The notes under the pieces are model-generated. The model saw nothing but the letters and a program-made list of their open reading frames with translations, made no database searches and was not told where the DNA came from. A program made the translations under genes and the position numbers. A stretch of DNA of 6,093 bases. Source: Gammaproteobacteria bacterium (GTDB lineage: Bacteria > Pseudomonadota > Gammaproteobacteria > Arenicellales > Poriferihabitantaceae). The DNA is taken from positions 1 to 6,093 of the forward strand of contig JAIBDK010000151.1 of NCBI GenBank assembly GCA_024679435.1, read 5' to 3'. This document shows positions 1 to 5,206 of this stretch, in pieces. The number at the start of each line of letters is the position of its first letter. Position 1 is the stretch's first letter.

Positions 1-3
1 ACG

Positions 4-381
4 CTAGTGGAAAACGACTTCAGCTGACAACGTGAAAGCTGGAATGGTGGCATTAAAGATATCACCGTTTTCGTCGCGCATTTGATAACTGCCCATCATC
101 GAGCCAACCGGCGTTTCAAGGATCGCTCCACTAGTGTACTGGTAGCTGTCTCCGGGTTTGAGATGAGGGTGTTCGCCGACGACTCCCGGGCCCTTTACTT
201 CTTCAATCTTGCCGTCGGAATCTGTAATTATCCAGTGCCGGGTCAGCAGTTGGGCGGCAATTCTGCCGCAGTTTTCCATGCTCACGGTATAAGCAAATAC
301 ATATTGGTTGCTCTCTGGTGCCGATTGGTCTTCGAGATATTGGGGGGTAACGGTGACCTGAATATTTTGTTTTTCTGACAT
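4..381 (-). CDS. apaG: ApaG family protein
   Basis: Complete 125-residue protein, the same length as Escherichia coli ApaG. It is a small, single-domain beta-sandwich protein (fibronectin type III-like fold) whose biochemical role is poorly settled; it has been linked to cobalt/magnesium resistance. Recognisable family segments are YVFAYTVSMEN near residues 27-37, RHWIITDSDGK near 48-58, GPGVVGEHP near 64-72, and YQYTSGAILETPVGSMMGSYQM around 80-101. The ATG at 379-381 gives the usual family length; no strong Shine-Dalgarno sequence precedes it. The TAG stop lies 3 bases from the window edge, so the downstream neighbour (often apaH) is not visible. In E. coli apaG follows rsmA; here the upstream neighbour is instead the divergently transcribed aldehyde oxidoreductase cluster. 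Family assignment is firm; function is known only loosely. Confidence 0.96.
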   Translation of the reverse strand: MSEKQNIQVTVTPQYLEDQSAPESNQYVFAYTVSMENCGRIAAQLLTRHWIITDSDGKIEEVKGPGVVGEHPHLKPGDSYQYTSGAILETPVGSMMGSYQMRDENGDIFNATIPAFTLSAEVVFH

Positions 382-387
382 ACGTGG

Positions 388-416
388 ATTAGAAACTAAT
401 CAATTCAGGGTTGCAA
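388..416 (-). promoter_or_regulatory. Possible sigma70 promoter for apaG, minus strand
   Basis: Read on the minus strand, TTGCAA (416-411) is followed after exactly 17 bases by TCTAAT (393-388), matching the -35 and -10 consensus at 4 of 6 and 5 of 6 positions. The -10 box ends only 6 bases before the apaG ATG, so a start 6-7 bases downstream would give a leaderless or near-leaderless mRNA. This is a sequence match only and may be chance. Confidence 0.35.
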
Positions 417-491
417 GAGATGGGAGCCATTTCAGATTGTTGCAGACGATCTAACTGTATGCTTGAGAAACCCTGTTCTAAATGATATCGT

Positions 492-520
492 TTGACCATA
501 AAAACGCTTTACGCTCTTAT
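492..520 (+). promoter_or_regulatory. Probable sigma70 promoter of the aor operon
   Basis: TTGACC (492-497, 5 of 6 to the -35 consensus) and TCTTAT (515-520, 4 of 6 to the -10 consensus) are separated by 17 bases, the optimal spacing. Transcription would begin near 527 and leave a leader of about 60 bases before the first gene. It is the best promoter-like match I found in the 208-base divergent region. I saw no clear FNR-type box (TTGAT-N4-ATCAA) or sigma54 motif there. Confidence 0.5.
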
Positions 521-577
521 CTAATTTTATTTTCGAGATGAGGCCCTAAAATAAACACCTAAAGATGATGCTCATAC

Positions 578-582
578 AGGAG
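578..582 (+). promoter_or_regulatory. Ribosome-binding site of aorA
   Basis: AGGAG lies 7 bases before the ATG at 590. It is the clearest Shine-Dalgarno sequence in the window and supports the chosen start. Confidence 0.8.
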
Positions 583-589
583 AATTAAG

Positions 590-1063
590 ATGCTACGATC
601 ACTCAATATCGACCCCGAAAAGTGTACAGGTTGCCTGCAATGTGAAATGGCCTGTTCTTACGAGAATGAAGGCGTATTTAACCCGGCCAAATCGAGGATA
701 AAGGTTTTCACTTTTCACGATGAAGGTCGATTTGTGCCTTACACCTGCACCCAGTGTGATGAAGCCTGGTGTCTGCACGCGTGCCCGGTAGAAGCAATCA
801 AAATGAACCGTGAAACCGGTGCCATGGAGGTCAGTGATTCTGTGTGTGTCGGATGTAAGGTGTGTACGATCGCCTGTCCGTTTGGTACCGTGAACTATAA
901 TCAGGACACAGGGAAAGTTGTTAAGTGCGACTTGTGTGGCGGTGATCCAAAATGCGCGACAGCATGCCCGACTGATGCCATCACCTATGTAGATGCAAAT
1001 GCGACCGGACTTGATAAGATGCGAGCCTGGGCGGCAAAAACTGACAACGCTGCTTCAGCGTAG
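590..1063 (+). CDS. aorA: Four-[4Fe-4S] ferredoxin-like subunit of aldehyde oxidoreductase (AorA-like)
   Basis: A 157-residue polyferredoxin of the DmsB/HycB type. All 16 expected cysteines are present in four groups: C12-C15-C18-C22, C53-C56-C61-C65, C86-C89-C92-C96 and C113-C116-C122-C126, enough for four [4Fe-4S] clusters. There is no signal peptide or membrane segment, so it should be cytoplasmic. The C-terminal 30 or so residues lack cysteines and are Ala/Asp-rich. The gene ends 12 bases before the AOR catalytic gene, so the two are almost certainly cotranscribed. In Aromatoleum aromaticum the equivalent subunit, AorA, wires the tungsten subunit to the flavin subunit and multimerises into a filament. 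By context this protein is predicted to carry electrons between AorB and AorC. Similar ferredoxins serve other oxidoreductases, so the subunit name rests on its neighbours. Confidence 0.9.
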   Translation: MLRSLNIDPEKCTGCLQCEMACSYENEGVFNPAKSRIKVFTFHDEGRFVPYTCTQCDEAWCLHACPVEAIKMNRETGAMEVSDSVCVGCKVCTIACPFGTVNYNQDTGKVVKCDLCGGDPKCATACPTDAITYVDANATGLDKMRAWAAKTDNAASA

Positions 1064-1068
1064 GGGGT
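1062..1068 (+). promoter_or_regulatory. Ribosome-binding site of aorB
   Basis: A G-rich run, AGGGGGT, overlaps the TAG stop of the ferredoxin gene and lies 7 bases before the ATG at 1076. Sharing the stop codon with the binding site suggests coupled translation of the two subunits. Confidence 0.55.
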
Positions 1069-1075
1069 TAGAAAA

Positions 1076-2932
1076 ATGAGCTGGACTAAAAAAATACTCA
1101 GAGTGAACCTCACTGAAGGTTCTGTAAATGTAGAGCCGTTGAATATGGAATGGGCAAGCCAATATATCGGCCAGCGCGGTCTTGCAACCCGATATATGTT
1201 TGAAGAAACCGATCCCCAATGTGATGCGCTGGGACCGGATAACAAATTGATGTTTGCTACCGGGCCTCTGACCGGCACCATGGCTTCCACCGGTGGTCGA
1301 TATTCTGTGATTACAAAGAGCCCGTTAACGGGTGCAATTGCCTGTTCAAACTCCGGTGGATTCTTCGGTGCGGAGCTGAAGTCTGCCGGTTGGGATATGA
1401 TTATTTTTGAAGGAAAATCGCCCTCACCGGTTATGCTAAACATTATTAACGATAAAGTTGAGCTGTTGCCTGCGGATGACCTGTGGGGAAAGTCGGTTTG
1501 GGAAACAGATAAGCTGATCCACGAGAAAGCGAATGATCCACAAACCCGAGTTGCCGCAGTAGGGCGCTCGGCGGAAGCGGGTTGTTTGTATTCGGCGATT
1601 ATCAACGATTTACATCGGGCCGCCGGGCGATCCGGTGTTGGCACGGTCATGGCTTCAAAAAACCTTAAAGCCGTTTCAGTCCGGGGAACAAAGGGGGTCG
1701 GTAATATCAAGGATCCCGCTCGTTTTCTCGCCAGTACCTCCGAGCAAAAGCAGGTTCTCGCTGAAAATGCGGTTACCGGACAAGGATTGCCCGCCATGGG
1801 AACCCAGGTATTGATGAATGTAATTAACGAAGTTGGTGCGTTGCCTTCCAGAAACATGCAGGACGTGCAATTTTCTGAAGCTAACAATATATCTGCTGAA
1901 GCGATGCTTGAGCCACGCGAAAGCGATGGTAAAGCGAATCTTACAACCAACGCGGCCTGTTTTGGCTGCACCATTGCGTGTGGACGTATTTCTACCATAG
2001 ACAAGACCCACTTTTCGGTTGAGAACAAACCGGAGTACTGGGGTAATTCGGGTGGTCTGGAGTATGAAGCCGCCTGGGCAATGGGCGCGGATACGGGTGT
2101 TGGTGATCTGGATGCGCTTACGTATACCAACTTTATCTGTAACGAAGACGGTATGGATCCGATTACATTCGGTGCCACCGTCGCGGCCGCTATGGAGCTG
2201 TTTGAAAAGGGTGCAATTACCACTGAACATACCGGTGGGATGGAGTTGAAATTTGGTTCTGCAGAAGCTCTGACATGGTGTGTTGATGTAGTGGCGACCG
2301 GAGAAGGATTTGGCGCGGACCTGGGTTTGGGTTCAAAGCGATTATGTGAAAAGTTTGGTGATCCGGATTTATCCATGACGGTTAAGGGGCAGGAATTTCC
2401 GGCCTATGACCCACGCGGAATTCAAGGTATGGGACTGACATATGCCACTTCGAATCGTGGTGCCTGTCACCTGAGAAGCTATACGGTTGCGTCTGAAGTG
2501 CTCGGCATTCCTGAAAAAACGGATCCGCTGGTTACTGATGGTAAAGCTGGCCTGGTTAAAGCATTCCAGGATGCCACTGCTGCGGTGGATTCTATGGGAT
2601 TATGCGTATTTACAACGTTTGCCTGGACGCTTGATAATATGGCGCCGCAGATTGACGCTGCCTGTGAAGGAGACTGGACGGTAGATCGATTGCTTGAAGC
2701 GGGAGAGCGAATCTGGAATTTGGAACGTGAGTATAATAATCGGGCAGGTCTGACGGGTGCAGACGATACCTTACCGCCTCGATTGCTAAAAGATGCCGCT
2801 AAGACCGGCCCTGCCGAAGGCAAGGTTTGCGGTCTGGATGAGATGCTTCCGGAATACTATGGCCTGCGTGGCTGGACAACAGATGGCCAGTTGACTGACG
2901 ATGTTCGTCAGAAGTTTTCTTTACCCGCATGA
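1076..2932 (+). CDS. aorB: Tungsten-type aldehyde ferredoxin oxidoreductase, catalytic subunit (AorB-like)
   Basis: A full-length 618-residue AOR-family protein. The family holds tungsten (rarely molybdenum) in a bis-metallopterin cofactor and interconverts aldehydes and carboxylic acids. The N-terminal domain has GGRYSVITKSPLTG near 73-86 and HRAAGRSGVGTVMASKNLKA near 180-199, both family hallmarks. The single [4Fe-4S] cluster is bound by C295-x2-C298-x3-C302 and a fourth cysteine, C510. The two pterin-contact motifs are NEDGMD (356-361; Asp in the first position in the Pyrococcus enzyme) and DSMGLC (505-510). E329-Y-E331 and H465, in the segment DPRGIQGMGLTYATSNRG...H, correspond to the active-site Glu and His region of archaeal AOR. 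There is no signal peptide, so it is cytoplasmic. Its stop overlaps the next gene by 4 bases (ATGA). Family certainty is very high; substrate is unknown, though the neighbours point to the AorABC type that reacts with many aldehydes. Confidence 0.96.
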   Translation: MSWTKKILRVNLTEGSVNVEPLNMEWASQYIGQRGLATRYMFEETDPQCDALGPDNKLMFATGPLTGTMASTGGRYSVITKSPLTGAIACSNSGGFFGAELKSAGWDMIIFEGKSPSPVMLNIINDKVELLPADDLWGKSVWETDKLIHEKANDPQTRVAAVGRSAEAGCLYSAIINDLHRAAGRSGVGTVMASKNLKAVSVRGTKGVGNIKDPARFLASTSEQKQVLAENAVTGQGLPAMGTQVLMNVINEVGALPSRNMQDVQFSEANNISAEAMLEPRESDGKANLTTNAACFGCTIACGRISTIDKTHFSVENKPEYWGNSGGLEYEAAWAMGADTGVGDLDALTYTNFICNEDGMDPITFGATVAAAMELFEKGAITTEHTGGMELKFGSAEALTWCVDVVATGEGFGADLGLGSKRLCEKFGDPDLSMTVKGQEFPAYDPRGIQGMGLTYATSNRGACHLRSYTVASEVLGIPEKTDPLVTDGKAGLVKAFQDATAAVDSMGLCVFTTFAWTLDNMAPQIDAACEGDWTVDRLLEAGERIWNLEREYNNRAGLTGADDTLPPRLLKDAAKTGPAEGKVCGLDEMLPEYYGLRGWTTDGQLTDDVRQKFSLPA

Positions 2933-4182
2933 AACACGTCATTGTAGGCGCCGGCCCAGCGGGGGTCGTCGCCGCTGAAACAATCCGCAAGCTGGATCCA
3001 TCGGCTGAAGTAACCATTATTGGAAATGAGCCTGAGCCGCCCTATTCAAGAATGGCGATTCCCTATCTTTTGATTGACAATATCGAGGAAGAGGGGACCT
3101 ATCTCAGAAAGGAGGAGACACACTTCAGCGATTCGGCTATTAATGTTGTGGTTGATACTGTCGTGTCCGTAGATCCGGGGGCGCATTCACTTGCTCTCGG
3201 TAGTGGCAAAAACATGGAGTACGACAAACTCTTGATTGCTTCCGGGTCAACCCCGATTTCACCTCCTATTCCTGGAATTGATAATCCAAGAGTGACCAGC
3301 TGCTGGACGCTGGACGACGCAAGAAAAATTACTTCGGGGATAAAACCCGGTGCCCCGGTGGTATTGATCGGTGCTGGTTTTATCGGTTGTATTATTCTCG
3401 AAGCGCTGGTTTCTGCTGGTGCTAACCTGACGGTTGTCGAAATGGGCAATCGAATGGTTCCGCGGATGCTCGATGAAACTTGTGGCACATTGCTGGAAAA
3501 GTGGTGCAAGGAGAAAGGCGTCAACGTGATGACCAGCTCTCAGGTGGAGGCTATTGAGGATGCCAGCGATAATGTCCGGGTTAAGATCAGTGGCAACCGT
3601 GAAGTCGAGGCGGAACTGGTTATTTCTGCGGCAGGTGTTCGGGCAAACGCAGGTTTTCTTGAGGGTTCCGGCGTCGAAATGTCAAACGGTGCCGTGGTTA
3701 TTGATGAATACATGTGTTCTTCTGTTGCCGATATTTATGCGGCGGGTGACGTTGCCTGTGGTCGCGACTTCTCAACCGGTGAGTATAGCGTTCAGGCTAT
3801 CCAGCCAACCGCAGTAGATCATGGCCGGGCCGCTGCCAGCAATATGGTGGACCACGGCGCTGTAAGGCACCAGGGAAGCGTATTAATGAACGTGCTTGAT
3901 ACCATGGGACTGATTTCGGCTTCGTATGGCCAATGGGAAGGAATCAAGGGTGGGGATACGGCTACGCTAGTGGATAAAGATAATTTTCGTTACTTGCAGT
4001 TACAGTTTGACGGAGATCGACTGATAGGTGCTAACACCCTGGGGATGACTCAGCATATTGGTGTGCTCCGCGGATTGGTTCAGGGGCGGTTTCATCTTGG
4101 AAACTGGAAAAATAGATTGATGGATAATCCTTTACTTGTTATGGAAGCCTATCTTGCCGCAACCCAGGGTATTCAAGCCTGA
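2929..4182 (+). CDS. aorC: FAD-dependent NAD(H) oxidoreductase subunit (AorC-like)
   Basis: A 417-residue two-dinucleotide-binding-domain flavoprotein of the pyridine nucleotide-disulfide oxidoreductase superfamily. FAD is bound by GAGPAG (7-12) and by YAAGDVA (270-276), the second typical FAD-contact motif. The NAD domain has GAGFIG (148-153), with a glutamate at 171 at the end of the following strand, which favours NAD over NADP. ASGSTP (104-109) is the linker motif of the family. I see no redox-active CxxxxC or CxxC disulfide, so this is not a disulfide reductase but fits the NADH:ferredoxin/rubredoxin reductase type. The start codon overlaps the AOR stop (ATGA), so the two are translationally coupled. 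In Aromatoleum AOR the AorC subunit exchanges electrons between the iron-sulfur chain and NAD. That role here is inferred from gene order and size. Confidence 0.9.
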   Translation: MKHVIVGAGPAGVVAAETIRKLDPSAEVTIIGNEPEPPYSRMAIPYLLIDNIEEEGTYLRKEETHFSDSAINVVVDTVVSVDPGAHSLALGSGKNMEYDKLLIASGSTPISPPIPGIDNPRVTSCWTLDDARKITSGIKPGAPVVLIGAGFIGCIILEALVSAGANLTVVEMGNRMVPRMLDETCGTLLEKWCKEKGVNVMTSSQVEAIEDASDNVRVKISGNREVEAELVISAAGVRANAGFLEGSGVEMSNGAVVIDEYMCSSVADIYAAGDVACGRDFSTGEYSVQAIQPTAVDHGRAAASNMVDHGAVRHQGSVLMNVLDTMGLISASYGQWEGIKGGDTATLVDKDNFRYLQLQFDGDRLIGANTLGMTQHIGVLRGLVQGRFHLGNWKNRLMDNPLLVMEAYLAATQGIQA

Positions 4183-4198
4183 GCAGATAGTCATTGGC

Positions 4199-4217
4199 AT
4201 TTAATACCGGTTTAAAT
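4199..4217. repeat. AT-rich inverted repeat after aorC
   Basis: ATTTAA (4199-4204) and TTAAAT (4212-4217) are perfect inverted arms around a 7-base centre that contains the palindrome ACCGGT. It is too AT-rich and lacks a T tail, so it is a poor terminator. It could be an operator or chance. Confidence 0.3.
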
Positions 4218-4241
4218 ATCCGAAATCTGGCGCCTGGTGAG

Positions 4242-4257
4242 ATCAAAGTCTTTTGAT
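4242..4257. repeat. 16-base palindrome, candidate operator or hairpin
   Basis: ATCAAA (4242-4247) and TTTGAT (4252-4257) are perfect 6-base inverted arms around GTCT. The arms run in the opposite sense to an FNR box (TTGAT-N4-ATCAA). A transcription-factor site or the stem of a small RNA hairpin is possible; no regulator can be named. Confidence 0.35.
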
Positions 4258-4354
4258 TAGAGGGCTTTAACCCCACCTTCAATGCATCGGTTTACAATAT
4301 ATCAGGGTCAACATTCTGGCGAATACCCATCAGACTTCGCGGTCAGTATAAATC

Positions 4355-4603
4355 ATGCAAATCCACTTTAAACTTTTTGCAACACTAATGGATTATCTTC
4401 CTGCGGACGCGGTGAAAAATGTTGTGACTCTGGAAGTTGACGAATCAACGACTCCCAACCAACTGGTGGATAAATACAGGGTGCCTCGTGCTGAAGTGCA
4501 TCTGGTTCTGATTAACGGGATATACGTTGATGAAGTGGATCGGGATAACCCTCTTAATCCTAATGATACACTGGCCATATGGCCACCGGTTGCCGGCGGA
4601 TGA
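4355..4603 (+). CDS. MoaD/ThiS-like sulfur-carrier protein, first copy
   Basis: An 82-residue beta-grasp, ubiquitin-like protein of the MoaD/ThiS family. It opens with the typical strand-helix pattern (KLFATLMDYLP, 6-16), has the conserved NG turn at 54-55, and ends in WPPVAGG. In MoaD the terminal Gly-Gly is adenylated, converted to a thiocarboxylate and used by molybdopterin synthase to make the dithiolene. A TAA stop lies one codon upstream in frame, so ATG 4355 is the only credible start, yet no Shine-Dalgarno sequence precedes it. The stop overlaps the start of the next gene by 4 bases (ATGA). AOR gene clusters often carry such a small carrier, presumably for tungstopterin. It is about 39% identical (32 of 82, ungapped) to the second copy downstream. 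A ThiS role in thiamine synthesis is unlikely from the context. Confidence 0.9.
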   Translation: MQIHFKLFATLMDYLPADAVKNVVTLEVDESTTPNQLVDKYRVPRAEVHLVLINGIYVDEVDRDNPLNPNDTLAIWPPVAGG

Positions 4604-4950
4604 CGGATATCCCCACGACTTTATCCGGTGATGAAGGCCTGAAACAGGATCTTGTTAATGATCAAATGACCTACCGAGCTGAAATGGGATTTACTCATCA
4701 AGAGCTTTTAAAAGGGTTGCCTAATGCTGTGGTACCCTACACTATCAGCAGGAAAAATCGTTTGACTTATTTAATAAAGGGGGAAGATCGTGTCGTGACA
4801 TTGCATTTGAGTCCCGAAAGAACCCGGAAAATTGCGGCGATTACCCTGCCGGTAGTAGATATTGTTATTGAGTTTGAAAATTTTAATAAGATGCAGCATC
4901 AGGATTTTCTTGATCGGCTCCGTAAATACCTGCACCGTGGTGGTGGTTGA
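4600..4950 (+). CDS. Uncharacterised 116-residue protein ending in Gly-Gly-Gly
   Basis: I do not recognise an established family. I chose ATG 4600, which overlaps the TGA of the preceding moaD-like gene (ATGA), over an in-frame ATG at 4579 that would add seven residues read from inside that gene. The protein has a polar, probably helical N-terminal third with GFTHQELLKGLP at 30-41. Alternating strands follow: VVPYTISRKNRLTYLIKG (44-61) and DRVVTLHLS (63-71). Next come a basic patch, PERTRKIA (72-79), a hydrophobic strand, ITLPVVDIVIEFE (81-93), and a basic amphipathic helix with FLDRLRKYLHRGGG at the very end (103-116). There are no cysteines, no signal peptide and no membrane segment. Its position between two MoaD paralogues and its Gly-rich tail suggest a part in cofactor assembly or AOR maturation, either as a carrier-like protein or as a partner of the MoaD proteins. 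That is inference only. Confidence 0.8.
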   Translation: MTDIPTTLSGDEGLKQDLVNDQMTYRAEMGFTHQELLKGLPNAVVPYTISRKNRLTYLIKGEDRVVTLHLSPERTRKIAAITLPVVDIVIEFENFNKMQHQDFLDRLRKYLHRGGG

Positions 4951-4953
4951 ATT

Positions 4954-5202
4954 ATGAAGATTACCGTTAAATTTTTTTCCAGTCTGATGGAGTATCTTCC
5001 AGCTAATGCATCGGATAACAGTATCGAGCTGAACGAGGCGGTGGCTGTTTCCCCTCTTCAGATCATTGATAGATATAAGATTCCTCATAATGAAGTGCGT
5101 ACAATGATGAAAAACGGTACGTTTCTTCCTGAAGAGGATAGACACGTTTCTCTGGAAGATGGTGATGTGTTAACCGTATGGCCGGCTATTCAAGGTGGAT
5201 AA
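4954..5202 (+). CDS. MoaD/ThiS-like sulfur-carrier protein, second copy
   Basis: Also 82 residues and alignable without gaps to the first copy. Shared positions include LM-YLPA-A (11-19), the P at 44, EV at 47-48, NG at 54-55, DR at 62-63 and the WP...GG C-terminus (76-82). Divergence is greatest in 27-35 and 49-53. The tail is WPAIQGG, so the Gly-Gly needed for thiocarboxylate chemistry is intact and both copies look functional. The ATG is 3 bases after the preceding stop, with the GGTGGTGG of the upstream Gly-Gly-Gly codons acting as a plausible ribosome-binding site. Two carriers in one operon could serve two synthases or two metals, or form a heteromeric synthase. No MoaE is present in the window to settle this. 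Confidence 0.9.
   Translation: MKITVKFFSSLMEYLPANASDNSIELNEAVAVSPLQIIDRYKIPHNEVRTMMKNGTFLPEEDRHVSLEDGDVLTVWPAIQGG
5192..5198 (+). promoter_or_regulatory. Ribosome-binding site of moaA
   Basis: AAGGTGG, one mismatch from AAGGAGG, ends 8 bases before GTG 5207 and is formed by the last codons (Gln-Gly-Gly) of the second moaD-like gene. It supports the GTG start, since no ATG is available in frame until residue 40, which is inside the iron-sulfur motif. Confidence 0.6.
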
Positions 5203-5206
5203 AAGA

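Larger units (their letters stand above)
4183..4354 (+). other. 172-base gap between the aorABC and moaD-moaA blocks
   Basis: No convincing gene lies here. The only contents I can point to are two inverted repeats (listed separately), a short GGG-N6-CCC stem (4262-4273), a TACAAT (4293-4298) resembling a -10 box but without a matching -35, and TATAAA (4347-4352) just before the next start. There is no GC-rich hairpin followed by a T run, so no obvious intrinsic terminator. It may hold a second promoter, a regulatory leader, or merely be a loose spacer in one long operon. Confidence 0.5.

Noticed and set aside
482..541. 19-codon frame in the divergent intergenic region
   Set aside because: It overlaps the best promoter candidate, lacks a ribosome-binding site and looks random.
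985..2376. 463-residue open frame on the minus strand opposite the AOR gene
   Set aside because: It lies almost wholly antisense to a gene with unmistakable family motifs. Its translation is rich in Ser, Pro and Ala without any domain pattern, as expected of a shadow frame.
4242..4257. FNR binding site
   Set aside because: The palindrome has ATCAA then TTGAT, the reverse arrangement of the FNR consensus TTGAT-N4-ATCAA.
4183..4354. Intrinsic terminator or molybdenum-cofactor riboswitch
   Set aside because: There is no GC-rich stem with a T run, and I could not fit the conserved riboswitch core by eye. A covariance-model search would be needed to exclude it.
4282..4371. 29-codon frame that runs into the start of the first moaD-like gene
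   Set aside because: It has no ribosome-binding site and no recognisable peptide character; it could be a coupling leader but nothing beyond an open frame supports it.
4579..4599. Earlier in-frame ATG for the unknown 116-residue protein
   Set aside because: It lies inside the last codons of the moaD-like gene and adds only MATGCRR. The ATGA overlap at 4600 is the usual arrangement and gives a more natural N-terminus.
4771..5145. 124-residue minus-strand open frame across the unknown gene and the second moaD-like gene
   Set aside because: It covers two densely coupled plus-strand genes and shows no recognisable motif; it is a shadow frame.
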